Notes: a model not told the origin generated them from the sequence alone. Counted from the stretch's first letter, positions 44,365 to 57,315 are shown. The stretch: DNA of 64,000 nucleotides from Catenaria anguillulae PL171 (GCA_002102555.1 MCFL01000014.1:472485-536484); one strand, 5' to 3'. Made by a program: numbers and translations.

Positions 44365-47300
44365 CTACTGGGCAACTCCTACCTTGGCCGACTGGTCAAA
44401 CAGCGGCCCAGCAGCGCGCTCAAGGAGCAGCACCACGGCCGCATAAATGGCCGCGAATCCGACAATCTGCCACTGGAAACCGTTCTGCAAGGGCTTCAAG
44501 TCAAAGAACCACATGACATCCTCGACGCGAATGTTGGCCAGGGTAATCGTGAGCCCTAACACGACTGCGAGACACGAAACAAATACGCGGTTCTTGAACA
44601 AGTTGGTCCGGTACGGCTCGCCTGCAGCAAAGCACACGGCCATGCACATGTACATGAAGCACGAGAGAAGGAACCTGTTTTGCATGCAATTGAACAGTGC
44701 GTGAATAATCGATTGGTACCGCGGCACACACGAAGACGTACGAAAACGTACACAGCGGTGCCTTCAAGGCAACTAACAATCTTGTTCTCTGGGTCCACTT
44801 CGGGATCAGTGTACCACGACTGCATGCGGACATAAAAGAAAATGAAGAATTGCATGCCGAGCTGCAGCATGATGGCAGCCACAATCACAAACATGATGGG
44901 CGCCGAGAGCAAGCGGTCGGCCGGGGGACGGCGAGCAAGCGTTTGCGATGCTTCCGAGCGGGCCACTGTTGACACGCAAATAAGCACCAGTGAGATTGGG
45001 TTGGGCATTGATTGCAAGTGGGGCATTGAAACGTACTCGCAAGGGCAAGCGGGAACACGAGAATCAAGTCAATGTACAAAAACTGGAAGTCGCCGAGATT
45101 GGCACTGATGGCATAAAGTAGGCACACACTCGAAAACTGGGCACATGAGTAAGCGGCCATAAACTATTCATAAAGAATTCAATTGTTAGCGTCAACCGCA
45201 ACCATCTCACGGCGGCTTGGTCAATGATAGGGGTACATACCTTGAAACAAGAATGCGTCGTGACCAATGCCGCCCGCCCCTCCTTGATCAGCGTCAGGAC
45301 ACACCCGATATCCCGCTCGGCCGACGTAAACGGCGCAGCAATACTGGCCTCAGCCTCGGACAAACTCAACCCGACATCTGCCGCGCGCAATGCCGACACA
45401 TCGTTGGCGCCGTCGCCGACAAACGCAACCCCTGTCCCATTGTAATGATCCCGCAACTTTTCCACCAACGAACGCTTCTGCTCAGGCGCCATGCGCGCAA
45501 AAACGACTCCGTGCGACAGAACCACCGTCATGTCCTCGGGCGACGCGTGCTCGAGCAAATACTCCCAGGCCTCGCCCGTGACGGCAAGAACAATGGCATT
45601 GCCAGTGACGTGTGTCTTGGTCGCGAGTGCGTGCAGTCCGCCGTCAAGCGTGTCGGTTGCGTCATCGTGTGCCTCCCAAACCAAGCCCTTTTCCGAACGC
45701 ATCACGCGCGGCACGTACACACGGTCCAATGGGTCCAAGATGCGGGCCTCGCGCCCGACACTCACGGCCGTAAGGATGTTGTCACCAGTGCACACGAGAC
45801 AACGAATGGCGGCGTCGCGCAAGGTTTCAACGGCCACGCGCGACCCGGGCTTGAGTTGGTTTTCAAACACAACGAATCCGAGAAAGGCGAGTCCTTGCTC
45901 CATTTGCGCGCGCGAAATCGTGTCAATACCGGCATCCAGTTCGGCGGACTTGATGGGACGCGTGGCAACGGCAAGAACTCGAAGACCGCGGTGAGCAAAG
46001 TCGTTGACAAGTGCGTCGTAGTTGGCCGGAATCGTGGATTGGTCGCAGATTTCGGCCATGGACTCGGGAGCACCCTTTGCATACATGCGCATGCCTGCGT
46101 CGTCCTTGATACCCGTGACAATCACGGCCATGCGCCGCAATGCAGCGGCAAACTCGTACACCTTGACCACACTGATCTCTTGCATTTTGCCGGCAACCGC
46201 GGGAGACGAAACCTGCATCCCGTGCTGCACCGAATCGCGCACAGTCCACCTTGTCCATTCGAGCATCTTGACATCGAGCGGATCGCCAATCAGCCCGCTG
46301 CCCGTTTCGCTGCCCAACACCTTGACATCGTGACACACGGCCATGGCACGCACCATCTCGTCGCCCACCTGGTCCACTTGTGTCACAAACTCACCATCGC
46401 GTGGTTGCACGCCCAGCACATCGAGCCCGTCCTCGGTCAATGTTCCCGTCTTGTCAAATACGACGCAGCGCACCTGGCCCGCCATGTTGATGTGATTGGG
46501 CGAAATGCAAAAGATTTTGCGTGGGCGGAGCCTGCCGAGCGCGAACGAGATGCCCGCAGACAAGCACGCAGGCAGTGCGGGCGGAATGATGATGGTGAAC
46601 ACGTCCAGAGACCGAATGATGATAACCTTTGCCGAAGACCCTTCCGAAATGTACATGTAAAGCGTGTACACCATGCCCACGAGCCCAAAGAGGCCAAGCA
46701 CGCCCAAGAACTTGAACGCATCGCGTGTCATTTCGGACCGGTGTGGGCGCGGGTGCAGCATGGACCGAATCAAGGTGCCCTTTGCCGTGTTGAATCCCGT
46801 GCGCAAAACAAGACCCAAAGCCGTGTCCTTTGCCGTTGTCGCATCTTCTTGGTCGTCAGCTGGAATGTGCCCAAAGTGGCCACCACGCACACGAATGAGC
46901 TTGGTACCGGAAAACAAGACAAACCTTGACACACGATCGGGAAACGTTGGCTGAGTCAGGTCGAGATCACGCAGCACCAAAGAAGGGTTGGCGGTGCCCG
47001 TCTTTGCGACGGGAACGGATTCGCCCGTGAGCATGGATTCGTCGGCGACGGCGTCACCAGAGAGCAGCAGGACGTCACAGGGAAGCTCTGGGGTCACGGC
47101 GTGGTTGATGGCGACAAGGTCACCGGGTACGAGTGATTCGGACGGCAATGTGATCCATTTATGTTCGCGGAGCACACGAACCGTGGACGCATGTTGACCG
47201 AGCTCGCGCAGGCGATGGATGTTTTGCTTGGTTTGACGAAGGGTCATGATGGCCGAGATGACGGTGATGAGGAACACGGCCATGGCGTACCCTAGATGTC

Positions 47301-48243
47301 CCAAACAAGTTTGTGGCCATGAGTGAGCAAATGTCGAAAAACACGACTGCGTCAAACGAAAGGGAGATCTTGGCGTACAATAGTAGTCGTTGACGGACCA
47401 AATGATGAGCGAAAACACTTGAAACACTGTAAAAGGGGAAATGACCTCAAACAAAATCAAGTGCAATGTCGACGGCTCTGCAATCACCACCGAGTTTTCG
47501 CCAAACGCTTGCTTGCGCTCGGCGATTGTGCCCTCGGACAATGCCCACGTCGAATCCACACCAGCACTGCCAATCCTGGTCCATTTGCCGTCCTTCCACT
47601 CGCCCAGGATGGCAAACCGGTACTGTGCCGGGTTCCAAACAAAGCGCAGCGAGCGGTACTCGAACGATACAAGCATGGCCAGAACTGACGAAGAGGATTG
47701 CTTTTCGTCGTTGGACGGCTCGGTACCAAACACATTGGCCGAGCTGCCGCGGAAGGTCTCGGCAGACACCTTGGCAATGTCCGCTTCACCCCACGAATTC
47801 ACAATCCCGACCCACATTGATCCAGACTTTGGCACAATCGCCACACCACCTCCACTCGCCATCCCCGAAGATGCGATTTCGGCCGCTGTGACGGCCGAAT
47901 CATCGATCTGGTTGACTTTGCGACCAAACATGCGGACCCACCTGTGCGGCAACCAGTAGCATACGAGCGCAAACAAGCCCGCCGTGACGACCGACAAAAA
48001 CAAGTACATGGCATGTGCAGCCGACGAAACGTGGTATAGAGTGAAGGTGGCTTCGACCTCGCCTGCCTCGAGCGGCATGAACTGCGCCCAGGGCTGCTTG
48101 CTTCCGCGACCATTGATGGTCGTCGGAGTCAGATCGCACATGGTGCGATTGGTGCTGTCGCTGTTGGCGGCGGCATCTTGGGCCGAGCCCGAAGTGGCCG
48201 GTGCCAGGTCGGGCGGGAGCGGGATTGTCGTGGAGGATGTCAT
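44365..48243 (-). CDS. YPK9: P5B-type cation-transporting ATPase (ATP13A2/Ypk9-like)
   Basis: P-type ATPase of lysosome/vacuole; animal ATP13A2 is a polyamine exporter. Exons 48243-47379, 47291-45241, 45163-45037, 44965-44752 and 44674-44365, all introns in phase. The N-terminal membrane hairpin (AMYLFLSVVTAGLFALVCYWLP) is typical of P5B. Landmarks: ESMLTGESVPV (about residue 370), PPALPACLSAGISFALGRLR (the PPALP motif that marks P5B), FDKTGTLTEDGLDV (phosphorylated Asp, about 567), MYAKGAPESM, CTGDNILTAV and FVGDGANDVSALRAADVG (about 914). C-terminal exons add helices ending in YMCMAVCFAAGEPYRTNLFKN and IVGFAAIYAAVVLLLERA. About 1,190 residues and no broken frame, making it one of the cleanest long genes here. 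Confidence 0.94.
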
Positions 48244-49620
48244 CGGAAGGCGATCGTCACGGTGGTCGGCGTGAAGGCCCGCGGCGGTCGAGGCGGCGGG
48301 AGTGTTGCGTTGGGTGCGTGCCGAGGCAGGGTGGGCAATGCTGCAGTTGGATCAGGAGGATTGATCGCTCCGGCAGTTGTGAAGGCCTGATGAGCAGATC
48401 GACGTTGGGAAGGGTGTTGGCTTACTACATATATGTACGGGACATTGTGCGACGAGGAAAAGTGAGTGAGTGCGGATCCAGAGGCACCGGAATGCAAGCA
48501 ATTCAAGTGGCACGCACACTCGTTCGCCACCGCACGGCGAAGACCGTGTCGTTGGAATCGAAGCGATGCAAACGAAACGATGAAAACGGAGCGCAAGGTC
48601 CAGAATGCGAAATTATTGTATGGGCCGCCGTCAGCTGCAGCATGAAACCGTCGAGCTTTGACGAATATTGAGCTGAGAAAATAAAGCGGTGAGGGGACCA
48701 TGCCTTGTGGAGCCATGTGGCCGTGTGGTTGTGCCAGTTCCCACCGTTGTCGACGGCCCGACGGCCCCCCGATCTTCGACTTGATATCATATCATTTGTA
48801 TGTTGACACGCACATCTATCACAATAATTCAGGCTGGAGTTGGAGGGCCGGTTCAGGAGTAAATATGTATCGTTGTCGATTGGTTGACCTCTGATGCTTG
48901 TATTAATGCACAAGTTCCGTGCATCCGAAACAAGATCACGGCTGCATCGTTTTGGAAATGTGCATGCTTTTGGTGGCGTTAATTTTGGGACAAGTACTAG
49001 TCTCACAATATTTATTTATTCATCGTGTCCAAATTTTGATCGCATGTTGCAACACAAGTCGTGCGTCGAGATATTAATATCCTGCCTTTGCAAAACGAAC
49101 AGCAGTACCTCTGTGCGAGACCGACGGGCATACTTGAATGGAAACAGTGGGAGTTGGGGGCACCATGAATGCAGTAGCTCATTGAGCATGGCTCCAAATC
49201 ACACGCCTGCTCCATTCAAGATCAACCGTTCACATTGGATGTGTTCAAAGTTGTCTCACATGCGAAGATCAAACCTGCCGCCACGTCCAGGTCCAGGGAC
49301 CTAATCCTCTCCCGCTCACACAAGCGCCATGGACCTTTCCCCTGGAAATCTCCAGAGCTCTTCTTCGAAAGTCATGCAGCGTTCCTCGGCTTTCGCTTTC
49401 CAGGCTGAGATGGATAACCAACAGCCGCAGCAGATCCTAATGAGTTGGGTTTCTAAGCCAAGCTTCCCTCGTGTAATTAGACTAGCCTAATGTGAACGGT
49501 CACTATCTTCACCACTTTTTCTTTCTCTGTTGCGCCTTCAAGTTGTTCTCACAGAGTCTTGACTCTTGACCGCCATTCTCGCGAGCACTATACTTGTCCC
49601 CAGAACACGAAACTCCAACA
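48244..49620. other. Intergenic
   Basis: About 1.4 kb without a supported gene. Near 49245-49275 a motif (GTTGTCTCACATGCGAAGA) resembles sequence upstream of the next two tandem genes, so it is probably promoter of the array. Confidence 0.5.
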
Positions 49621-49866
49621 ATGGGCAAAGGATCAGACTATGGGTTCTTATCAGGTGCAAGCACTTGGATCCTCGCCCTGATTGTCGTCCTTTGCGTCAT
49701 CATCATCGCTGCCGTCCTGTACATGCGGACATCTGTATGCACCCGACTTGGTCCTGGTCGCGCCAAGAACTCGGGTGATGTGGAACTTCAAGCTGCAGCT
49801 GCCACCGCCGCCTCGAGCTCGCAAAAGCCCGCACGCCAAGGACCTTCCGTTGTTGCACAGGCCTGA
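49621..49866 (+). CDS. Small single-pass membrane protein, array member 1 (lacks PPxY)
   Basis: 81 residues. A transmembrane helix near the N-terminus (WILALIVVLCVIIIAAVLYM) is followed by a short basic stretch and a cytoplasmic-like tail with GDVELQAAAATAASS. The DVELQAA block is shared with the next two genes. The tail stops at QGPSVVAQA, before the region where the other members carry PPPTYQ. Single exon, short; called because of homology with its neighbours and the shared upstream motif. Confidence 0.65.
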   Translation: MGKGSDYGFLSGASTWILALIVVLCVIIIAAVLYMRTSVCTRLGPGRAKNSGDVELQAAAATAASSSQKPARQGPSVVAQA

Positions 49867-50485
49867 GGCGGGCGACAATGCTCAGGCAACCAGACGGGTA
49901 AGTCACGTCATTCGTGGTAACAAAAAGGAGATGGTGAAGCCGCGGAGGAAATGCGGGACGATATGGTGATTGCTTCATGTCCTAGTTTATAGATATCCTT
50001 TGTATATTGGCCCTTTGTACCGCCGTTGAACTGCTCAAAGCTTGTTGTGGATGGGAACACTTCCCGAGTTCCCAAGTGGACTTTGGACCACTCTATATTC
50101 TGCACATGGAGTCCAACCCATTTTTGAGCGAACTCACCAGTGCTCCTGGCAAAATTGAGTCGCACATGCGCATATGTCCATTCGACCATGACGAGTCTTG
50201 CCAGAGCGATAAACTTGGCGGGGTGTTTGATCCTGACATACGCGGGCTTTGCGGGCTGTCAGCAGGTGGTCATTCTTCGAACTGTCTCCCGCGTCCCGTT
50301 GTCAGATCGAAGGATGGCGAGAGTTTCACAACCGCCCACATCCAAACGAGGCGTTTCTAGGGCCATGCAAATGTCTTTCGGCAACCCATTAGGAGTAGAA
50401 TCTCGCTCGAATTCTCAATTGCTTATCAATATATAGTGCCAGCCACCTAATTGCGATCACACCTGTAAACCCGCTCGTATACGAA

Positions 50486-50785
50486 ATGCTCGTCCTCATC
50501 TGTATCCTGGCGTGCTTCTTCGCTTGCGTCGTGACAGTTGCCTACAAAGTTGCCTTCCTCAAGTCGAACGTTACGAGTGCGGACGTGCATGCAGACGTGG
50601 AGCTTCAAGCAGCAGAGACGGTGCCAAGCTATGATGCGGTATCGGCGGCAACGATCCATGCGCAGCAGATGCAGCAACAGCGTGCCCGCCAATTGCAACA
50701 GGCCCAAGTGAAGGAGCTACCGCCATTGCCGCCACCACCGACTTATCAGCGAGAGCGGGCGTTGGAGGATCGGGTGGGGGGTTGA
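50486..50785 (+). CDS. Small single-pass membrane protein with PPxY motif, array member 2
   Basis: 99 residues, single exon. N-terminal helix MLVLICILACFFACVVTVAYK, then DVHADVELQAAETVPSYDA, AATIHAQQMQQQRARQLQQ and the C-terminal PPLPPPPTYQRERALEDRV. PPTY fits the PPxY consensus bound by WW domains of Nedd4/Rsp5-type ubiquitin ligases (known for the motif; not shown here). No signal peptide cleavage site needed; the helix could be a signal anchor. Aligns with member 3 from DVHADVEL to the end. Confidence 0.78.
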   Translation: MLVLICILACFFACVVTVAYKVAFLKSNVTSADVHADVELQAAETVPSYDAVSAATIHAQQMQQQRARQLQQAQVKELPPLPPPPTYQRERALEDRVGG

Positions 50786-51339
50786 GGCTGCCGAGGGTGA
50801 CATAATATTGAATGTGTAAAAATTCGTTTGTGTGCCAAAAATGATCATGAAATGTCTTGAAGATCTCGGCCATGAAGTTCAGGAATGCATGTTCGCAACA
50901 ACGCTCGACAAAGCAGAATCTGCATTGATAGCCTGCCGGGCCCGCCCCACCCGAGCCCGAGCACGAGCCTGTCCTACTATCGACCACAACGGCCGAAGCA
51001 CAGCGTGCGTCCACCCAGACTACAACTACTCAACCGCTTGCAATGATGGTATCGCTCATCGGAATCAGGCAAGTACAGCAGGGGATGCCGTCGGTCATGC
51101 CCTGGCCATGGTCCTTGGATATCTGTGGCCGCGAGCTTGGGTTGTGAGTCTCGCTTCAAGTTGTGACCAGGTGGTTGTTCCTGGAATTGTCTCACATGGT
51201 CAGATTGAAGGTTGAACAGGTTTCCCAACACTCACGAGCGAAGGATTGAATCTCTCTAAAACATGCTCAATTGTCTGTCAATCCACTTCTCTTCAACATC
51301 TCAAGAACCGTACCCAACTGAAAACCAACTTCGCTCGAC

Positions 51340-51669
51340 ATGTGGGACAGGGCCACCATCGCGATTCTGGCGTGCGCCGGCGTTTGCGTCTTGATAGTCA
51401 TGTATATTGCCTACCTCAACTCTGCTGCCTTCAACGACCTCCGCCCGGGTTGGGCCCGCAAGGAAAATGTCAAGGGTGCGACTGGCGTGGACGTGCATGC
51501 AGACGTGGAGCTTCGAGCAGCAGCAACGGTGCCGAGCTACGGTGCAGCGTCCGCGGCAACCATTCATCAACAGCAACGCCGACAGGAACGGGGGGACGTG
51601 GAGGGGCTGGCGCCGCCGCCGCCGACGTATCAGAGGGCATTGGAGGATCGGGTGGCGGGTTCAAGTTGA
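51340..51669 (+). CDS. Small single-pass membrane protein with PPxY motif, array member 3
   Basis: 109 residues, single exon. Helix TIAILACAGVCVLIVMYIAY, then VDVHADVELRAAATVPSYGA, AATIHQQQRRQ and GLAPPPPTYQRALEDRVAG. It is most similar to member 2 at both DNA (GACGTGCATGCAGACGTGGA is common) and protein level. The PPTYQRALEDRV end is conserved. Upstream similarity (GTCTCACATGGTCAGATTGA) shows that the promoter was duplicated with the gene. Confidence 0.78.
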   Translation: MWDRATIAILACAGVCVLIVMYIAYLNSAAFNDLRPGWARKENVKGATGVDVHADVELRAAATVPSYGAASAATIHQQQRRQERGDVEGLAPPPPTYQRALEDRVAGSS

Positions 51670-51803
51670 GGTCGACATAAGTATGCAGGCCAGTGGGGTA
51701 TGCCCAGCATAGGCCCAGGGAGCGTGATAGTGAGTAATGCGTGCGTCAATGGATCATATGCATGAACTATAAATAATGAGTTGAAGATAAATAAGTAACA
51801 GCC

Positions 51804-53787
51804 ATGTTCAAGAAACGCACTACAACACACTCGGCAAAGCAGAATCTGCGCCGGCAGCAGCTCGACGATTCCACCCCGCCCGGGCCCGAGCCCGCGCCAC
51901 AGACCACGGCCCAGCCAGCAACCGAGCAAATCGTAACGGCTCAGCAACCCGGCGGCAGGGCTATGAACGACCTTTGCATGCGTGCCGAGTCTCTTGGCCT
52001 TGATCCAGATCCAGCGGACCATGCCGTCGCCTCGCCTGCCCACGATCACAACCATGCACAGCATGCGTCAGTGTATGCTACTCATGATGCCGAACCGGCC
52101 CAGCTTGCCTTGTCCGCTGAACCTGCCTTGCCGCCATCCCGCAACAGCGCCGCACCGGAAGCGGCGATGCATCCCACGAGCACCAACGTCTCGCCAGCCT
52201 TCCTGTCTTACTTTTCCCACCTTAGCTCAAGCTCGTCGTCATCGTCCACCAGCGACAACCCCAACTCGCGCTTCACGGTCATCGACACACCCACCAAAGG
52301 CCGCGCCATCGTCTCTCAAACCTTCCACTCACCAGGCTCGCTCCTGTGGACCGAATCGCCGGCGTGCGCCCTCCCAACGACCGAGTTCACCGACACGGCC
52401 TGTACCCGGTGCTTGGCCACCCCAAAACGTGTCATGCGGTGCCGGCCCTGTGCAAGCGCAAGCTACTGCGGGATCGAGTGCCAGCGTGCAGATTGGCCAG
52501 AGCACAAGCTCGAATGTGCGCATCTCAGAGCGGCCAAGGACGCAAAACATGAGTATCCGCCCGTCATTCGTATGTTTGCCCGGCTGCTCAAAATGATGGA
52601 AGCTGGGGTGGTTGTGCAGGCGGGCGAGGAAAAGGTGCCCGTGTGGGAGTTGGTGGAGCAGCTGCAAGGATGTACGTTGTTGTCCTCGTTCGTCATTCAT
52701 GCGTGTGCCCCATTAATCGCTGACTGACGATCGCTACTGGATTTTTGAACACATCTAGTGGATTTGGACATGGAAGAAGCTCAGCAAATGGGACAAGGTG
52801 TCATGATGGCGCGCAATCTCGTCTCCAACGGCCAGTTTATGCCGCCTGTACTCGCCATGAAGTTTCTCGGCCAAGTACGCCAACGTTGCCATATCTTTAG
52901 GGGGTTTTCCTGAGTTATTCCCCACTGACTTTCTTGTGGTAATTTCGCAGCTCAACAACAATGGCATCACCATCCTGCCACACTCGACCTCGATTGATCC
53001 CGTGGGCTTGGGCCTGTACCCACTCACCTCCCTGATCAACCACTCATGCACGCCCAACGCGGTTGCGTTTTTCCACCCGTCCCACCCTCGCCAGCTGCAC
53101 CTGCGTTGCCTGCAACCCATCTCGCCCGGCAACGAAATCACCATCAACTATGTGGACGTGTGCCAGCCCGAGCCGGCGCGCCGCGCAGATCTTGCAAAGT
53201 ACCATTTCACGTGCACGTGCGCCCTGTGTGAGCGCGAGCGCGGGGCGGCCGATCGGATGGCCGTCAAGGGCAAGAACAAGCCCAAAGTCACCTCGGTCCT
53301 AGAAGCCATGTCGCTGGGCGAGTACACGCGCGCCATGCGGTATGGCAGCGTGGATTCGCGGCTGTTGCAGGCGACACGCAGGGCATTGATTGACCAGCTG
53401 CTCAATAGTTCAGTGCCGGTGGGCAAGGAGCCTGATTACGCGAGCATTGTGCGGATCGCTGCAGATCTCGTGGATTGCTATGCAGAGCACATTGGCCGCG
53501 GGCATCCGACCACGCTGGTCCACGAGATGCAGGTGCTCAAGACCAAGGCGTACTTGTTGCAGGGCGATGTCGCGCCCAAGGTGTCTTTGGAGCAGGTCAG
53601 GGAGGATTTGGAGCGCGCGAGGCGCGTAAGGAGCGAGTGGGAAGTGTGGTATGCGAGGATGAAGGTGTGGTTTACGTCAGAAGAGATGCGCAAGGTATTT
53701 TCGGAGGCTGAGGAGGCGAGGGCCGGAGTGGAGGCGTACGTCAAGGCAATTGAAGGACTGCTGCGCCAGCCCATGATGCGTCGGTGA
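51804..53787 (+). CDS. SET-MYND (SMYD) protein
   Basis: Putative lysine methyltransferase. Exons 51804-52671, 52759-52874 and 52951-53787, joined in phase (LQG|LDLDMEE, FLGQ|LNNNG). A 130-residue low-complexity N-terminal region is followed by the SET-N block (FTVIDTPTKGRAIVSQTF), a MYND zinc finger (CTRCLATPKRVMRC, CASASYCGIECQRADW, HKLEC), then LTSLINHSCTPNAVAFF (NHSCxPN), PGNEITINYVDV (GEEI..Y) and CTCALCERER (post-SET), then a helical C-terminal domain. All SMYD landmarks are present, and no frame break was seen. It starts 135 bases after the third PPxY gene. Confidence 0.91.
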
Positions 53788-54120
53788 AGGAGAAGGAATA
53801 GTTGCGGACGCGTGATGCCGTTTGATTTTTTCTTATTGGATCCCGAAATGTGTTATCAGAATGGATACCCTTGTGGACGAGGTTACTGATCAAGTGTTTT
53901 CCGTCAGCTGGTTGTGTACATACACAAGCAAATAAGTGATTGATGTTAATATGGATGCCAAGACGGAGCTGATGACTGATCGGAGCACCACGTCAGAAAC
54001 GCGGTGGAGGATAGTGGCCGATTGGGATTGGCGAGGCACATACTTATAGTAGGTATCCACAATACATCGCGCCGAATGTAACACGCTCGACCTACAGCAA
54101 TCGTAAAGAACCCAACCTTC
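53788..54120. other. Intergenic
   Basis: 333 bases; no gene supported; upstream region of the BRO1 gene. Confidence 0.45.
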
Positions 54121-57100
54121 ATGTCATCCTCATCCTCCACGCCGTCTGCCACAGGCACGGCCCCGCCAACGTCGGCGCCGCTGCTAGCCGCCCCGCTCAA
54201 ATCCACGTCCGAAGTACACTGGGAGCGGCCGCTTGCTTCCTATATTTCCAGTGCGTACGGCGACGACCCGTCCAAGTACGCGCGCGAAATCGCCGCCATC
54301 CACAAGCTGCGTCAGGACATGCGCGGCGCCGGGTCGACGGCCGATGCCACAGGCCGCGACGTGTTGCTCAAGTACTATGGGCAGCTTGAGCTGTTTGAGC
54401 TGCACTTTCCCGTCGATGAGGGCACGGTCGAAATTCCGTTTGAGTGGTATGCACTTTGTCATTTCGCTTTCTGATCAAACTCCTCTCGACGATTTCTGAC
54501 CCCCCACCAACCATTGTCAAGGTTTGACGCCTTCACGCAAGAGCCAACTACGCAATCGTCGCTCGCCTTTGAAAAAGCCTGTGTCATCTACAATCTCGCC
54601 TCGACCCTCTCTCGCCTCGCCGCCTCGTCCCCGCGCGACATCAAGCGCGCCTACCACCACTTGCAAGTCGCTGCCGGTCTCTTCAAGTTCATCAACGACA
54701 ACTTCTTGCACGCCCCCTCGCGCGACCTGTCGCGTGAATCCATCAAGTTCCTCTCTGACCTCATGCACGCCCAAGCACAAGAGATCCTGCTCGAAAAGAC
54801 GCTCGCCGACAAGCACGGTAAAGTAACCAAGATGGCGGCCAAAATTGCCGCGGGTCTCGCTCACTTGTATGCCCAAGTGAGCGCCCAGTGCCAGTCCGGG
54901 ACCAACCTGGGCATGTACATGGACTCTGGCGAGCGCGTGATTGCCCTGACGTGTGCCGTGAAAGCCAAACTATACCTGGCGCATGCAGCCATGCATCGCG
55001 CCATGCTGGCCGAGGCAGAGGCACAGTATGGCGAAGTGGTTGCACGCCTTGCGGCCGCCATGGCTGACGCAAAGGACGCCGAGCGATGGGCAAAGCAGCT
55101 TGCAGGCAACTCGGCCGTCGTGGCACAGGCTGCTGCCAGCGGCACGTTTGCGGCCGAGGGCGCCGTCCAGTTGCATGAGATGGCCAAGGCCGCCGTGGCC
55201 ATTGCCACCGATGCGCATACGAGGGCAAACAAGGACAATGATGTGATTTATCACGCCGTTGTGCCCGCAAAGGACGCGTTGCCCGCGCTGGACCAGTTGG
55301 TTGTGCCCGGATACTTGGGGTTTGATCAGGTTTTGCCCGGTGGTGCTCAAGAGTTGCAGCAGCTCGTTGGCAATGATGTTTTTGCCGCGCTTATCCCCAT
55401 GGACGTGCACGAAAAGGCCAGTGTGTATTCGGAGCAAAAGGCCAGCGTGCTTCGATCGGCAACCGAGATGGCCGAGGTTGTGGATGCTGAGGTTGCCAGT
55501 GCCCTAACCGGGCTCGGGTTTCCCCAGGCATTGGAAAAGCTGACGCGCGCCGTCCAGGATGGGGTTGCCGCCGGGTCTGCGGCAAACGAGTTGCCCGCAA
55601 ACGTCCAAGTCATGGTCGCGGAAATGTTTAGCCGTGATGCGCACGAGTTGTATTCGACCGTGGCCGCCATGACGGGCGAGGCGCAGAGTGTTGTTGATCA
55701 GGCACAGGCCAAGCTGGATGCGGATCAGGCGCTCGAGGATCGTGTCAAGGCCGGCTTGGGGAACCCTGCGGCCTGGACTCTGACGGCGTCGTCGGGGCTT
55801 GGCGTAAGAAGGGACACGGCCAAGGCGCGCGATGCGGTTCGCAGCGCTGTTGCCAAGGACGCTGCGACATTTGCGGACTACGACCGTGGCGTGCTCAACA
55901 ACCCGGCGCTGACCCGAGTTCGCCCAGGCGGATCGCTCCAATCACCCACTGGCGGTGCCAACGGCCCCTCGCTGCTCGACGTGGACAATGGCGAAATGGA
56001 CCTCGCTGCCGACGTGCGCAAGTTGCGTGACAAGGTGTCCCAGCTCAGCACGCTGAAGAAGGACCGTGCCGCCATTGTCGGTGAGCTGCGTACCAAAATG
56101 AATGCCGACGACATTTCCGAGCTGCTTGTGCTCAACGCAAAGCAAAATGTCGACGACCAAATCTTTCGCACCGAGCTTGCAAAGTACGCACCGCTCACTG
56201 AACAGCTCAAGGCCAACGCATCCACCACGCGATCGGTCGCCAAGGAGGTTCAGGTCATGTGGGCAGGCGTCCAGAATCACCCGCGGGCAAAGGAGGCGGC
56301 CAACGCCGAAGCTGGCCGTGCAAAGTTGGTCAAGGACGTTGAGGCTGCTTATGCCGTGTTTAAGGATGTCGTGCGCAAATTGACGCAAGCCATGGAGACG
56401 GCGACCGAGTTGCAGGATCAGTGCGCAACGGTGGCCAAACAGGTCGATACCGAGTGCTTGAAGCGCCAACGTGAGGCGGAAAAGTTGGAGCAGACTGCCG
56501 CCGCAGGTAAGGCCCAGAGCCAGGCCGATTTTCTTCGGCAACAACTGGCCCGGATGGATATTCAAGCACCCGCATCACCCGTGGGTCCTGCCTCGCCTGC
56601 CCACGCACCGTCACCTGTGGCGCCTCAAGGGCAGTATGGGCAGTATCCGCAGGCGGCCAATCCTTATGCGTCTATCGCCGCGCCTGCGCCTGCACCGCCC
56701 GTCAATCCCTATGCGTCGACGGCGGCGTATGCGAGCCATGCTCAACCGGCTGCCCCGAACCCACCTGCTTCGGCCGCATACGGTGGATACCCAAGCACCA
56801 ATTTCTCGGCTCCCCCCGCGCAATATCAGCATCAACAGCCATCTGGCGGATATCCGTCGCTCACTTCGTCGGCGACGCCACCATACCACCAACCCAGCCC
56901 ACCGGCACCCTACAACCAAGCCCCGCATCCCCCTCAGCAGCAGCAGCAGCAGCAGCACCCTACACCAGGGTCATGGCCCGCTGCCGCAGGCTACCAACCT
57001 CAACAATCGTACCCGACTACTTCGAGCGGCGCATACGCGGCACACCCAACTCCACCCCCTCCTCACCAACAGCAGGCCTACAGCGGCTACGCACGTCCCT

Positions 57101-57315
57101 CGCAGCAGCAACAACCGCCGCAAGTTGCCGGATACTATGGTGCCCCTCTGCAACACCAGCAGCATCAGTATCCGCAACAGCAGCAGCAACCGCCACCGTA
57201 TGGGGCGTATGGCCAGCACCCGCAGTACGCGCAGCAGCCTCAGCAGCAACAGGCGCAGCAGCCTCAGTATGGCGCCTATGGGCAGCCGCGACCCTCGGGC
57301 AACTTGTTGGATTGA
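54121..57315 (+). CDS. BRO1: BRO1/ALIX-family ESCRT-associated protein
   Basis: Adaptor that links ESCRT-III and cargo deubiquitination at endosomes. Exon 1 54121-54446 and exon 2 54522-57315; intron in a Trp codon (FEW|FDAF). The BRO1 domain occupies about residues 25-380, with RDVLLKYYGQLELFELHFP, FEKACVIYNLASTLSRLA, SPRDIKRAYHHLQVAAGLF and IKFLSDLMHAQAQEILLEK. A V-shaped helical domain follows (RDTAKARDAVRSAVAKD; KDRAAIVGELRTKMN; VQVMWAGVQNHPRAKEA). The last 250 residues are a Pro/Gln/Tyr-rich tail with many YPQ, YGAY and NPYAS repeats, as in ALIX and Bro1. About 1,039 residues with no frame break. It sits close to the PPxY membrane-protein genes, but shared function is only a guess. Confidence 0.93.

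Noticed and set aside
45217-46929. 570-codon plus-strand open frame
   Set aside because: Exactly antisense to the P5B ATPase; reads as His/Arg-rich sequence with no family motifs, a shadow of GC-biased codon use.
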